DNA of 64,000 nt from Aricia agestis (Eukaryota > Arthropoda > Insecta > Lepidoptera > Lycaenidae): the NCBI RefSeq assembly GCF_905147365.1, contig NC_056428.1, positions 27,682,001-27,746,000 on the forward strand. Direction: 5' to 3'. The translations under genes and the position numbers were made by a program. Each line of letters begins with the position of its first letter. Position 1 is the first letter of the stretch. The notes under the pieces are model-generated. The model was not told where the DNA came from, ran no database searches, and was given only the letters and a program-made list of their open reading frames with translations. Positions 21,401-30,829 of this stretch are shown piece after piece.

Positions 21401-23208
21401 GATTGAGAAAGGCTATAGGCTACATTTTATCACGCTAAGACTAATAGGAGCAAAAAAATAGAGGAAAATGTGGAAAAAACGGGGAAAATTGTATGAAAGG
21501 GCTTATTTGAACGCGCTAATCTCAGGAACTGTTGGTCCGATTTGAAAAATTCTTTCAGTGTTAGATAGCCCATTTATCGAGGAAGGCTATGGGCTACATT
21601 TTATCACGCTAAGTCTAATAGGAGCGAAAAAATAGAGGAAAATATGGAAAAAAAACGTGGGAAATTATATGAAAGGCCTTAATTGAACGCGCTAATCTCA
21701 GGAACTACTTACTGGTCCGATTTGAAAAATTCTTTCAGTGTTAGATAGCCCATTTATCGAGGAAGGCTATAGGCTATATTTTATCACGCTACTAATAGGA
21801 GCAAAGAAATAGAGGAAAATGTGGAGAAAACGGAGGAAAATTATTTGAAATTGCTTATTATCTTAAGAACTACTGGAGCAATTTTTATGTTATACGACAA
21901 ATATAACATATAAATTTACCACGTGAAGGAACAAAGGCTATATTTTGCGGAAAAATATACGGTTGCGTGAAATTCCTAAATTGCGCAAGCAAAGCCGCGC
22001 GGAACATCTATATATGTATAATAAAATCGTACGAAAGTCAATTCTGTACATTGAATATTTTTGTACAATAAATAATACTTACTTGGGATGTGAATTGTGA
22101 TCTAATATACTAACGCGGACGAAGTCGCGGGCATCAACTAGTCATGTAATATGAAGGCAATATCACATTTTTCTTGTGGACAAATTCAGGCACACCACAC
22201 ATTTGCTACGGTTCACCCATCAACAGGGTTGTAGTGACCCTCCCCCTCCCCTTACTTTAAAAGTTTGAGAACCTGTAGGTCCTCTAGACAGTGGATTTTC
22301 GCGAAATTCTTTACTTTGACTCAAAAGCGCTTTTGGAAGACAAAATTATTGTACATAGTATAGATAAAAAGGAATGCATGTCTGTTTGGTATATTTTTAT
22401 AGCAGTGATAATAAATGTAATGGCCTATTAAATTTTATATTCGTCGTATACAATCGCAACAGGTATAACATATAGAATGTAAAGAAATAAAAGTGCTATG
22501 TTTAATATTAAGTAACGTAAAAAGTTTATGTATACTCACCTACATACTCACAGTATAAATACAATTAATATTTAGTACAGTATCTTTATATTATAAGATA
22601 GCAAGCGGACCCAAAAGGTTCTAGAGATAGATAACTTGAAGACTTTACAAAACCATGCAATATCAAGTCACACGCGCGTTTAACCCTTGTAATTGAACTG
22701 TGGAATAAATTTTAAGGTTATATTGTATACCACAGTCCAAAAATAAACTATAACAATGATTATGTAGAACAACTCAGTTGGTCCCATTGAAATAAAATCA
22801 TTCTGCTAGCAGACAACACGGACGGACGGCAAGGCTGGACTTTATAATTTTTTTACTTACTTAAAATCATAATGATGTATGCAATGTGCATGCACCGGAG
22901 TCCGGTGATAAAATAAAAAGACGGTCTGCTGTATTATTTAAATTACGATACGTAATTCATATATATATTTCTAGGTCAGCCCGGAGGAAGGCGAGATATT
23001 AGCAAAGGACTTCGAATGCAGCTTCGCGGAGGTGGCAGCAGCAGAACAGGTCAACCAAGTCGGAGAAGTGTTCCACGAACTATGCCGGGAGATCCTCACT
23101 CAGAGGAGGAGAGCCAAGCACAGCCTGTTGGACAGAATGCTCGGCTCGAAGACAGCATATAGAGTGTACTCGAGGGGGAAAAGTGATAGCGCCCTACCTA
23201 AAGACTGA
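9349..23208 (+). CDS. RERG/RASL-like small GTPase with altered switch motifs (5 exons)
   Basis: Joining 9349-9436, 17226-17282, 17926-17999, 18392-18568 and 22975-23208 gives an open frame of 209 residues with GT-AG junctions throughout. The P-loop is G22-A-P-S-V-G-K-S29. The stretch VRFLTKRYIGEYD is typical of the RERG/RASL11/RASL12 branch of the Ras superfamily. G4 is NKAD (123-126) and the C-terminal helix contains VFHELCREI. The G3 motif DTAGQ is replaced by DTCPK (69-73), switch I reads YDHQQE without the usual Thr, and the SA of G5 is AA. The equivalents of Ras Gly60, Gln61 and Thr35 are therefore missing, and Ras Gly12 corresponds to Pro24. There is no CAAX box (the protein ends LPKD), as in RERG, so membrane anchoring by prenylation is unlikely. 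It probably acts as a signalling GTP-binding protein with reduced or unusual hydrolysis (inference). The exact orthologue is uncertain. Confidence 0.88.
10012..10700. repeat. Dispersed repeat related to 42603-43869, split by a MITE
   Basis: The left part (10012-10156) shares TAGCTTCATTTTGATAAGAC with the arms of the 42.6-43.9 kb element. The right part (from about 10612) resumes with the matching AAAGGATT and TTTGTAGGACAAT phrases. The two halves are separated exactly by the MITE at 10160-10604. Confidence 0.75.
10160..10604. mobile_element. MITE nested in an older repeat, TAA duplication
   Basis: The termini are TGCTAAGTACTCACATACGG and its complement. Direct TAA duplications lie at 10157-10159 and 10605-10607. 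The interior contains further inverted modules built from GCTCGAT and TGTGTGGAC phrases, so the element is composite. A related fragment lies at about 54152-54230. Confidence 0.82.
10701..12115. other. GTPase intron 1, AT-rich part without recognised elements
   Basis: About 1.4 kb of intron has no identified repeat ends or exon-like frames. Confidence 0.5.
12124..12419. mobile_element. MITE with 8-bp target duplication, copy 2
   Basis: A 296-bp copy of the 1385-1682 element in the same orientation. Its ends are CATAAAGTTAATATACC and GGTATATTAACTTTATG. Exact 8-bp direct repeats GGCTTAAC lie at 12116-12123 and 12420-12427. The ends are better preserved than in copy 1. It sits in intron 1 of the GTPase gene. 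Confidence 0.92.
12580..13005. repeat. Dispersed repeat shared with 27715-28180
   Basis: Both copies contain a GATGATGATG-rich start, TTCTTTCAGCACCTTCCGAACC or its variant, AACCGAAGTCACCACATG, and AAAATCGGTTCACAAACGGC. It has no intact coding frame. Its class is not recognised. Confidence 0.75.
13035..13318 (-). mobile_element. Helitron-like repeat with internal hairpin insertion
   Basis: The sequence begins CTAGATGACGCCCGCAACTC and ends with ACACTTTCGCATTTATAAT, the reverse of the 7824 and 31556 elements. It is interrupted at about 13119-13190 by a small inverted repeat around ATGATTGGTCTCGCGCGCGC. Confidence 0.6.
13362..13485. mobile_element. Short foldback MITE
   Basis: The ends GTAGACAAGTGGCAAA and TTTGCCACTTGTGTGC flank long arms containing CTAACGCTAGCGCTACAAAA. 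In the right arm the hexamer GCGTTA is repeated. No clear target duplication was found. Confidence 0.7.
13500..15840. other. GTPase intron 1, low-feature stretch
   Basis: There is no exon-like frame. A region at about 14060-14330 of higher GC ends in a CATACATCCATACATACATCC-type microsatellite; its origin is not recognised. Confidence 0.45.
15848..16450. repeat. Foldback pair of TACGGAACCC-family repeats
   Basis: A plus-oriented copy begins AAATCGGCAAAATGCAAGTC and a minus-oriented end closes the unit with GAGTCCTACTCGCACTTGAC. It is either one element with inverted ends or two insertions head to head. Confidence 0.65.
16517..16612. repeat. Fragment of the ACAGTGTGTA MITE family
   Basis: It contains CTGCTACTTTCACAGTGAAC and AAGTATTATCACTTAGTTTTG, and matches one half of the foldback element at 45970-46228. 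Confidence 0.7.
17226..17282 (+). CDS. GTPase gene exon 2 (switch I)
   Basis: A 57-nt exon completes codon 30 and codes through residue 48 plus one base. It contains FLTKRYIGEYDHQQ. The acceptor TTTTTACAG and donor AAG|GTAATA are good. The Ras Thr35 position is Gln here. Confidence 0.87.
17508..17840 (-). mobile_element. LINE 3' end, minus strand
   Basis: Read on the minus strand, this is a non-LTR retrotransposon tail ending GTTTGCTCATTTGCCCCCTT. It matches the 3' region at 25860-25975, including CCATGGGCGAC and AAAAGGCCGGCAACGCACCT. A GGGTAGGAAAGGGAATA tract lies inside. It ends 85 bp upstream of GTPase exon 3. Confidence 0.75.
17926..17999 (+). CDS. GTPase gene exon 3 (G3 region)
   Basis: A 74-nt exon codes residues 49-73 and ends ILDTCPK, where Ras has DTAGQ. 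The acceptor is TTTTTTACAG and the donor AAG|GTGACT. Confidence 0.88.
18114..18286. mobile_element. Probable solo LTR with 4-bp target duplication
   Basis: A 173-bp segment starts TGTTACG and ends CGTAACA, i.e. TG...CA with short inverted ends. It is flanked by ATAT at 18110-18113 and 18287-18290. This is the form of a solo LTR of a Ty3/Gypsy-like element. No internal retroelement sequence is present. It lies in intron 3 of the GTPase gene. Confidence 0.65.
18392..18568 (+). CDS. GTPase gene exon 4 (G4 motif)
   Basis: A 177-nt exon in phase 0 codes residues 74-132, including FLVYSITDRASF and VGNKADM. The acceptor is AATTTTTTCAG and the donor CAG|GTATTT. Confidence 0.9.
18709..19070 (+). repeat. 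Dispersed repeat with GTCT microsatellite, copy 1
   Basis: It begins ACCCCCGACAAAAAAGAGGG, passes through a GTCT tract, ACGGGTAGACCGATTTTGAT and CATCATCAGCCTGCTC, and ends near CCTGGTGCTGCAGC. It shares order and wording with 54289-54715. Confidence 0.8.
19075..19134. repeat. Perfect inverted repeat, 28-bp arms
   Basis: The arms 19075-19102 and 19107-19134 are exact complements around a 4-nt loop (ATCA). The core is TTGGATATCCTATTGATTAC. It follows the microsatellite-bearing repeat in intron 4 of the GTPase gene. Confidence 0.92.
19314..19786. mobile_element. MITE flanked by TTAA
   Basis: The ends GAGGATACCACAGCGG and GGTGTGGAATCCTC are near-complements. TTAA lies on both sides, at 19310-19313 and 19787-19790. 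TTAA suggests piggyBac-type or TWA-type integration. The 473-bp interior is noncoding and AT-rich. Confidence 0.75.
19795..20733. other. GTPase intron 4, AT-rich, nothing recognised
   Basis: No element ends or coding signatures were identified. Confidence 0.5.
20734..20774. repeat. Perfect 41-bp palindrome
   Basis: The arms 20734-20753 and 20755-20774 (GAGATATTATAACGTTTTAA) are exact complements around a single central T. The next base begins a second palindrome. Confidence 0.93.
20775..20875. repeat. 101-bp near-perfect palindrome abutting the first
   Basis: Two 50-bp arms are centred on C at 20825 and contain TTTAAGTAGGTACTTTAAAA. They match at all but one position and begin directly after the 41-bp palindrome. 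Confidence 0.93.
21295..22141. mobile_element. Helitron-like element containing tandem units
   Basis: The element runs from TATACTAATATTATAATCCTG, through the tandem array, to GCGGACGAAGTCGCGGGCAT and a terminal CAACTAGT. The CTAGT end fits lepidopteran Helitron-like repeats; no coding region is present. Related sequence lies at 27300-27560 and 48005-48740. Confidence 0.6.
21335..21850 (+). repeat. Tandem repeat, three ~175-bp units
   Basis: Units start with GAACGCGCTAATCTCAGGAA at 21335, 21509 and 21685. Each contains GGTCCGATTTGAAAAATTCTT and AGAGGAAAATGTGGA or close variants. The spacings are 174 and 176 bp. Confidence 0.92.
22142..22974. other. GTPase intron 4, terminal part
   Basis: AT-rich sequence with no recognised repeat precedes the exon 5 acceptor. 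Confidence 0.5.
22975..23208 (+). CDS. GTPase gene exon 5 (C-terminus, stop)
   Basis: Codes residues 133-209 and stops at TGA 23206-23208. The acceptor is ATTTCTAG. The basic run RRRAK is followed by a serine- and lysine-rich tail without a prenylation cysteine. Confidence 0.9.
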   Translation, partial: VSPEEGEILAKDFECSFAEVAAAEQVNQVGEVFHELCREILTQRRRAKHSLLDRMLGSKTAYRVYSRGKSDSALPKD

Positions 23209-23359
23209 GTGCATTTAGTAATCCGATGAATATGGGCTATTATCGTGTGATAATATCACTTAGGCTCAACTCACACTTGGGTAAAGTTGAAGCGACCCGT
23301 CACGTTTTTCGCCAAAGCATAATCGTTTGTATTGCTCTACCACTTAAGTACTGCTATGA

Positions 23360-23365
23360 AATAAA
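23360..23365 (+). terminator. Poly(A) signal of the GTPase gene
   Basis: The first AATAAA, 152 bp after the stop codon, in the sense orientation. Confidence 0.55.
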
Positions 23366-23429
23366 CATGACGCGTCGCGACTCTTCGACTCTGCCCCAGT
23401 GTGAATTGAGCCTTAAGCACAATCTATAG

Positions 23430-24350
23430 TCTGTTCGCGTTAAGAGAGTAAAATGTGAAAAAATCACAGATTCATTTTGATAATTTTACATTTTTCTGGC
23501 AACTTATTGTACAGTCGTCAATTTGTAGTTATTTAATTTTTTTTAAGGTCAGTGTAATATAGACTCATAATGTGATGATTGTATTGTATGTGTGTAATAT
23601 TTTGTCTCTGGGAATAGTACATTACGCACCTAGGGCAGGAAAATAAGAAATGTCTCATCAGCCATCTGCGGCTTTCTTATTTACTGCCCATGGTGCGTTT
23701 ACTATTTTTCTCATCGACGGAGGCGGAAACCGGCAACATCGGTAAGCGCAGCGGGAAGAAAGTTGACGTTTTCCGCCCGGAGGTGAGAAAAATTATTTTA
23801 TCACTGTTAATTAATTTATTTTATTAGGGGTGATTTGTTCCAAAACATTGACTTCTCCGAAAAATGTCTAAAAAGTTTTAAAAACATACTTAAAGTATCT
23901 AAGACTCTACTAAGGTACACTTTTTTGACAAGTATCTATTGTGGAGCATGTTTTTGACGGAGTTACTTTTCCTTAGTTTTTATTATTCGTAGTCCACAAT
24001 ACTTGTCAATAAAGTGTACCTTAGGTACACTTTTCAATACATTTGCAATATTTAGGTGACCTTGAGCGGTACTAGGCTGACGTTACATGACAGATCAAAA
24101 GGAACCAAATTTAAAACGGTAATAGTATGGGAGTTACGATTCCTTAGTTTTTATTATTCGTAGTTGGCAATAGATATATGCACTTGAAATGTTCACAAAA
24201 TACTCAGTTGTATTGATACTATAATAATTAAATCAAATAAATAATTAAAATAATAAATTATTTTAATTATTGCTATCACCAATATTGCCAATATTGATAT
24301 CGAGCAAAATATAACAAAATATTTTATTTATTTTGTTTGTATCTATTTGT
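23430..24350. other. Intergenic DNA with imperfect inverted repeats
   Basis: Arms around GCACCTAGGGCAGGAAAATAAG and CTTATTTACTGCCCATGGTGC pair at about 23616-23698. AAGGTACACTTTTTTGACAAG pairs with CTTGTCAATAAAGTGTACC at 23911-24022. The phrase CCTTAGTTTTTATTATTCGTAG occurs twice, near 23971 and 24151. No gene is seen. Confidence 0.6.
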
Positions 24351-24354
24351 TGTT

Positions 24355-24490
24355 ATAGCGGCAACAGATATACACAATCTGTGAAATTTTCAGCAATCCA
24401 GCTATAGCGGTTCTTGAGATACAGCCTAGAGACAGACATACAGACAGACGGACAGACATCGAAGTCTTAGTAATAATATGGGACCCTATT
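24355..24490 (+). repeat. Partial TACGGAACCC-family repeat
   Basis: Only the 3' part is present: ATAGCGGCAACAGATATACAC, the GGTTCTTGAGATACAGCCT phrase and a GACAGACGGACAG tract. Confidence 0.7.
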
Positions 24491-24499
24491 TTATTTACC

Positions 24500-25150
24500 G
24501 TTTTTACTCTTATTTTTTACTCTTTAGGTACATAACCCAAAAACTGTAGTCTCAGTAACATTAACAAAAAAATTAAAGGTTACTTAAATGTTCGTTCGTA
24601 ATTAACAATGTTAGCTTTGAAATTGTTAAACAAATAAGATAGCAAAGAAAATGTTTTTTTTAATGTTGACTATATTACAGTACCTAATATTAAAATAGAT
24701 GTAACCATACAATGTATATAAAATATACTAAGTACTTATAGATATACCTACATGATTTATAATCCAACTATTTGCGATGTTTAATAATGAAATATTTTAC
24801 GAAAACTTTTTTAAACACAATATATCTTTAAAAGTGCAAAATATTTTAAAGATATTTTGTACAAGATAGACGTATTTTTTGTGAATATAAAAATATGTTC
24901 GCGATATATATTTTTAATAAAATATTAAAAATAAAAATAGTTTTTATTTTTCTAAAACAATTAAGTAGTTACCTACCTTAAAATGCATTTCGAATTTAGA
25001 TAATTACTTACCTTAAATTCTAAAGGAGGACCGCAAGGGTAGTAAACAATACTTATCTACTTTTATTATAATATGTTACAATAAAATACAATTAAGTTAT
25101 AAATAAATGAATAACTAAACACTATCTATAAGTATAAATTACATTTAAAT
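24500..25150. other. AT-rich intergenic DNA
   Basis: No feature is recognised in this very AT-rich stretch. Confidence 0.5.
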
Positions 25151-25155
25151 GTCTA

Positions 25156-25556
25156 ATAGGCCTGGAGATACTGACACAAAATTCTTGGTCATTTGTGCCA
25201 GTATGGCGGTTCTTCTTCTAATTACGTAAAGGCAAAAAGGAAAATGATGGTCTTGCGCTCGCACCGACTATCCAAACGCGTGGGCGTTAATCGAACCTGT
25301 CGGATAAATAACGAGTGTCGAACGATTTGTTCCACAAAAATGCTTCTAATTTCAGATAGTCGAAAAAAAATAAGTAGGCGAAAGCGTAATGCCATAGGTA
25401 CTTGTCGGGTGCGGCTTACACCCCGCTATACCGACGCGAATACGTTAATTTTAATAAAAAAATTGAACCATTTGTACCAGGCTAATTTTTGCATAGCTAA
25501 TCATCTTTGAGTAGCCATTCACGAAAATCACCTTGCCATACTTTTCCGACAGGTCC
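25156..25556 (+). mobile_element. ~400-bp foldback element, copy 1 (right end truncated)
   Basis: It starts TAGGCCTGGAGATACTGACA. An inverted copy with both ends lies at 51208-51624. It contains ACGCGTGGGCGTTAATCGAAC. The 105-codon open frame inside it has no protein-like features. It ends at the LINE fragment. Confidence 0.8.
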
Positions 25557-25559
25557 CAA

Positions 25560-25975
25560 AGGCCGCCATACCACTGCAAAGCTGTATTTTTGTTTCGCCA
25601 AACGATTTCGATTTACGAACGTATCACGGGGAGTGCTCTGAGAAATTGTTAGGAATCATACCACCTGCAACTTTTCGCCATCATCCCACGCGAAAAATAT
25701 ACCATCCTCATCACCTTGATGAGTGGCAGTCCTCCACCGTGCGTTTCTCGCGTAACTTTCTGCCGCGCACTGTAAAACTCTGGAACAAACTGTCACCGGC
25801 AGTATTTCCGGACCTATACGACCTGCAAACCTTCAAGAAAAGAGCGTATTCCCCCTTTTAAAAGACCGGCAACGCACCTTCAGCTCTTCTGATGTTGCTA
25901 GTGTCCATGGGCGACAGTAGTTGCTTTCCATTTTTCATTCGTTTGCTCGTTTGCCCCTTATTTCATAAAAAAAAC
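25560..25975 (+). pseudogene. Non-LTR retrotransposon 3' end (reverse-transcriptase ORF C-terminus)
   Basis: From 25559 an open frame contains YHGECSEKL, then FSRNFLPRTVKLWNKLSP and the terminal DLQTFKKRAYSPF. This is the C-terminal signature of LINE ORF2 proteins common in insects. The stop TAA is at 25859-25861 and a 3' UTR follows. The catalytic reverse-transcriptase domain is absent, so this is a 5'-truncated copy. The 3' UTR is shared with the minus-strand fragment at 17508-17840. The clade is not resolved. Confidence 0.8.
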
Positions 25976-27295
25976 CTAAAGACCTTTCTAGTTTTCTCTA
26001 TATGACTAATGAGGTACACCGCACTCTTGAGTCTAGATTATTTATTATACTTATAATGAAATAATTATATTCATAAATAAATTTATTGTTGAAGAATACA
26101 GACATCCCCATTGTTTGTCAGTGATAGGTTTTATCAATAAAACTTTTAGGGAAAAGAGATTTCGAATTCACAAAAGGTATAATGAGCTGCGATTAAAAAA
26201 TGACTAGCCGTCACAAAGGCAACCCCAGAGTCAGATATACAAAGGGTAATCTGTGCAAAGTGGCCCTAAATTAATATAAAACGCCTCCCTTCGCAGCAGG
26301 GCGCATTAGGTACCCTCAAAGCAGCGACCAATAGCGTCCCTAGTTTCGATCTACGTCACGCGCTTGACAGTTGTTATTGATAGATTTAAAGATGGCACCG
26401 CGATCCTATTGTCTGTTATTATTATTATTAATAAAAATGTCCCTGTTCTGAGCATTAATATAATAGCACACCCTCCAGATACTCATCTTTATGATGGCAC
26501 AATTATAATATCCTATTGTGTATCATATTTATTAATATTTCATATTTTTCATGATCGTTAGGGATGCTGCTTTATTATATTGTATGGTTGTTTATTGTAC
26601 AACCAAATATTCAGATTTGTGGTTAATTCGACCAATTCACTCATGAAATTAATTAAAATTTGAAAGTTTAAGAAATTACTTATCATAAAATTTTTAATTA
26701 ATTAGTCCGTTTCTCAAAGGATATTTTATTTGATAAAAATTGCACTATTTTATTTTTTATTAACAAAAAAGCACTTGGACTATTTTTTATATCTAACACT
26801 AATAAAATTGTGTAACAAACAAGTTTTAGCAAAACGCAGTTCTTACTTAAAAGAAATAACGCTCGACATCGTTTTCTCTACATTTTTCCATAAAATAAAA
26901 ATCGCCCAATATTTTTTTTCGCCAAAAATTAGCGCCCCGTTCATCAATATCTGGCTGTATCACAAACAGGCGGAGTCTCCCCACACCCCTATCACGGGGC
27001 TGCGCGCGAGTCATTTCGGGATCGCGCATCGCTGATACAACTACGGAAAGTGTGTGTGTTGTGGTTTTTTTTTAAATTTTGGTAAGTTTTTTTTATAATT
27101 TTTTATTGTGTTTTGAAACTAAGTACCTACCTATGTACATTATTTCTGTTTGATGACCATTGCGAATTTATTTGATGTGCTGCGAATTTTTATCTGACTT
27201 CCGAAAAGGACATTATAAATTATAATTTATAAGATGCTCGGCTGTATTATATTTAATATTATAATGGTTAATTATTTCTGTTATATTTACAATAA
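25976..27295. other. Intergenic DNA with a GC-richer block
   Basis: Most is AT-rich. At 26935-27050 a GC-richer block (ACGGGGCTGCGCGCGAGTC) is followed by AATTTTGGTAAG, a donor-like site at about 27077. It could be a noncoding exon or promoter; no supporting frame was found. Confidence 0.35.
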
Positions 27296-27299
27296 AACT

Positions 27300-27560
27300 A
27301 GATGTCCCGCGCGGCTTCGCCCGCGTAAATTAGGAATTTTACGGAAACCGGATATTTTCCCATAAAAATAGCTCTTATGTCCCTACTCCCTTCACTTGGT
27401 TTACTCTATATCTGTGCCAAATATTGCCATAAAAATTGCTCCAGTAGTTCGTAATTTCTAATATTTCCCCCGTTTTTCCCACATTTTCCTGAGTTTCTTC
27501 GGTCGTATTAGTTTTAGCGTGATAATAAATAGCCTATAGCCTTATTCGATAAATTAACTA
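27300..27560 (-). repeat. Helitron-like repeat fragment
   Basis: It begins ACTAGATGTCCCGCGCGGC and contains the reverse complement of the unit seen in the 21335 tandem array, for example TAGCGTGATAATAAATAGCC. Confidence 0.6.
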
Positions 27561-27714
27561 TCTTACATACTCTCAGTTCAAGCAAATATACTCTCAAGCA
27601 ATATTAAGTATCGATTTTTTTTAATTATCGCTTGACAAACTCGAGTCTCGATCTAAAAGACTATGCAAAGTACCAATAACAGGGTCATTATAGGCTCATA
27701 AGTCATAACCATGA

Positions 27715-28180
27715 GACGATGTATGGTATAAAATGGTAGTGATGATGATGATGATGATGAATGTAATTTGCGTAGTAGCATATGCTTTCCGTTCTTAAAA
27801 CAACGCCGAATTTCCCAAACTTGTATCTATAAAGAATCAGGAGTTCTCTCAGCACCTTCCGAACCACGGTATACCAGGTATACCTCGCTGCAAAATCATG
27901 CTTAGAATACTTCTCACGAAACCGAAGTCACCACATGTTTCCATATAAATTTTGAGGAGTTCCCTCGATTACTTATGCATCCTTCATCAGATCACCACTT
28001 TTGTGAATATAATACCAAATTGGGATGATACCACATATACCAAAAGAAAAATTTTGAAAATCGGTTCACAAACGGCGGAGTAAATCGCATTCAATATTAT
28101 TCTAAATTGAAATAGAATAATATTGAATGCGATGATAGCGCCGTCCGCCGGATCTAATGTAAAACATTCCAAAATCAACA
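27715..28180. repeat. Dispersed repeat, second copy of 12580-13005
   Basis: A GATGATGATG tract is followed by the same ordered phrases as the first copy. A perfect hairpin with 21-bp arms (28084-28104 and 28113-28133, core GCATTCAATATTATTCTA) is inserted near its end. Confidence 0.75.
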
Positions 28181-28199
28181 ACTCCTTACAAATAAGAAA

Positions 28200-28358
28200 T
28201 TAATTGAAAAAACATTTTCCAGTAGACCAAACTGTAAATCTAAACCATTCTCGAATCTCCACGAACACACACAAAAAATTTCATCAAAATTGGTCCAGTC
28301 GTTTAGGAGGAGTTCAGTCACATACACACGCACACAAGAAATATATATATTAAGATAA
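28200..28358 (+). repeat. RTE-like LINE tail
   Basis: It contains TTTCATCAAAATTGGTCCAGTC and GTTTAGGAGGAGTTCAGTCAC, phrases typical of lepidopteran RTE 3' ends. It ends in a TATATATATTAAGA tail. Confidence 0.5.
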
Positions 28359-28364
28359 TAACGA

Positions 28365-29695
28365 CCCTACTCAAACATTTTATGGATTATAAACTTCAAT
28401 TTATTGAAGAGTTTGACAGATAATGTATGGGACGGTATATCAAAATCTTTATTAAATTACTGTTAAGTTATTAAAATTCGTCTCAGAGCGCAATATCAAG
28501 TGACTAATTGGCATATAGCCGTATTGCTTATGTTCCTCAGTAATCATCCATTAACCTTTTCGTAGGTATGGAAATGAATAATATTACCACAATATGCCAC
28601 ATGCAAAACTAATATTGCCGTAGATGCTCGTTTGCTCTAATAATTATTACCTATATCATTATCGTGACTGGTGTGTTTTCTCGGTTTCTTTTATAAAAAT
28701 GTTTTCTTTTAATTTGCCCAACCTAATGCTAAATAATTCCATACTGTAATATTATTAAAAAGTGTGATTGATTATCTCTGAATTAACTCTTTAAATTTGA
28801 GCAGGAAAATAGATTTACCTATAGGTTAATATATTATATTTAAACCGGTAACTCGCGTACTCTATCTGCATAGCTAGAGTTCCGGCAAGAACATAATATT
28901 ATAGCACAGTTTTTATCATGCAACAATGTACAGTTTTCACGATAACAAAGTTAGCTTTCATTTAAAAAATAAGTCATATGTAATTGAAATATTTATGGTC
29001 ATACTTACACAGTTATTATACTCGTAAATAGGATATCGTGTAGGTACCTATTCGTAACACACATCCTTTAGGTGACATAAAATATTATGTCCCTAAACTT
29101 GGTATGATATTAATGTGTTTTTTGGAAGGAACTTTGTAAGTATAGCTCTGTAAGAAAATCAGTCTGCTTACAAGGTTTTCACTATTCAACCCCCACACAG
29201 CGTTCATATCAGCGTTTCAAACAAATGTTTAGATGACATCGTAAACGGGAACGGGAACTATAAGGAGCAAACTATTTTCTTCATCATCACCCTTATCATC
29301 GTCTAAGAATTATTAATGATTGTTTTGCATAATAACAGTCTAACTGCATAATATGTGTTATGTTTTTCTCTATTCCACTCGATAAACAATAATGTTTCTA
29401 AAATCTAGTTGATCCTGCAAATCTTGTATTGCCATAATGCTTGAGCTAACTGTTTAAGTTATTAAATAGTTATTAAATAAATTAATAATAAATTATAAAT
29501 TACGTAAAAGGTAGATATATCAGGTATATTTTCGATGGGCGCGATTCAGGACTTTAATTTTTCGGTATTTAATATGATACACCGTCATTTCTAGAATTAA
29601 TGTTGGACGAATGTCAGACTTACTGATAAGCACACAATTTTTGACAAAATCTGTTCAGCTGCTAAAATTAACCTGGAATACTGAAGAACGTGTAC
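28365..29695. other. Intergenic DNA, nothing recognised
   Basis: About 1.3 kb of AT-rich sequence has no identified repeat or gene. Confidence 0.5.
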
Positions 29696-29706
29696 TACGT
29701 CTACGC

Positions 29707-29873
29707 CAGTATTTTTCAACCTGTGGGGATATATTTAGCAGAAAATTTTTAAGAAATAGATAATATATTATATGTAATATTCAAACACATACTGGATAAA
29801 ATCAAAGGGTGGGGGGGTCTCGAAATGTTTTTACACCAAGTGGATAGCGTCATAAAAAGGTTGAAAAACACTG
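29707..29873. mobile_element. Short hAT-type MITE
   Basis: A 167-bp element has ends CAGTATTTTTCAACCTGTGG and AGGTTGAAAAACACTG. The flanking octamers GTCTACGC (29699-29706) and GTCTACCC (29874-29881) match at 7 of 8 bases. The CAG terminus and 8-bp duplication indicate the hAT superfamily. Confidence 0.85.
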
Positions 29874-30184
29874 GTCTACCCTATCAGAATCGCGAAAATC
29901 GGCACGTCGGACGACGCGCGACGGCCATTCCATTGCAATTTGCAATCGACTCTTTTCCACGCTCTACCATGGTAATTATTATTGTTCATCAAGCAAGCTG
30001 TGGAGCAGTATTAGCTTGGTATTAGGTTTCTAAGGCTGCGGTAGGTCTCAGACGATTCACACAAAAAATATATCAAGTATGCGGGTACTACATGTCTAAA
30101 CTTTACTACAGCCCCGTCAAGTTTTCTTACAAAAATTTTAAATAAGTAAACTTGATACATGATGCCCTTATTCCTTTTTAGATT

Positions 30185-30687
30185 TCCGTACCCAAAGGGT
30201 AAAAACGGGGCCCTATACGGGGTAAAGACTTCGATGTCTGTCCGTCTGGGCGTCTGTCCGCCTGTCCGTTCGACCGCCTGTCTCCAAGCTGTAACTCAAG
30301 AACCGCTATAGCTAGACTTCTGAAAAAAATCACAGATTATGTATTTATGTTGCTGCTATAACAACAAACTAGCTGTTTGACCAATTATATATATACAAGA
30401 ATCGCTCGTTTAAAGATAAAATATATATTAAATCCCATACAACAAACGTGATTTTTGGCCTGATTAATTGAACGTGATTAATAATGGTAGCAGGTATAAG
30501 GCAGATGATATACTCACAATATTCCTTATTATAGAGTATTTGTACTTAATTAATTAATAATAAAAATAAAATAAAATTTAAGGGATTTATTTTTCTCATA
30601 TAAAAAACACAATTTTTCGCTAACTTTTGCTCAATAACGGTACGGAACCCTCCATGCGTGAGTCCGACTCGCACTTGCCCGATTTTT
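30185..30687 (-). repeat. TACGGAACCC-family repeat
   Basis: It runs from TTTCCGTACCCAAAGGGTAAA to GTCCGACTCGCACTTGCCCG. It is arranged head to head with the next copy. Confidence 0.78.
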
Positions 30688-30829
30688 TTCATTTTTCATG
30701 GCAAATCCAACGCTTAGGACTTGTAGATAGATTTTTTTTTATAATTACAGTTTACAGCCTTTACCGCGCTATTTTTGTTCGTTTTGTTAGTTTTGACTAT
30801 TTAGTATTTTCTTCTAATTCTAACAAAAT

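Noticed and set aside
21335..21850. CRISPR-like regular repeat
   Set aside because: The repeats are ~175-bp tandem units without spacers in a eukaryotic genome.
25193..25510. 105-codon open frame
   Set aside because: It lies wholly inside a repeated foldback element whose inverted copy at 51208-51624 does not keep the frame.
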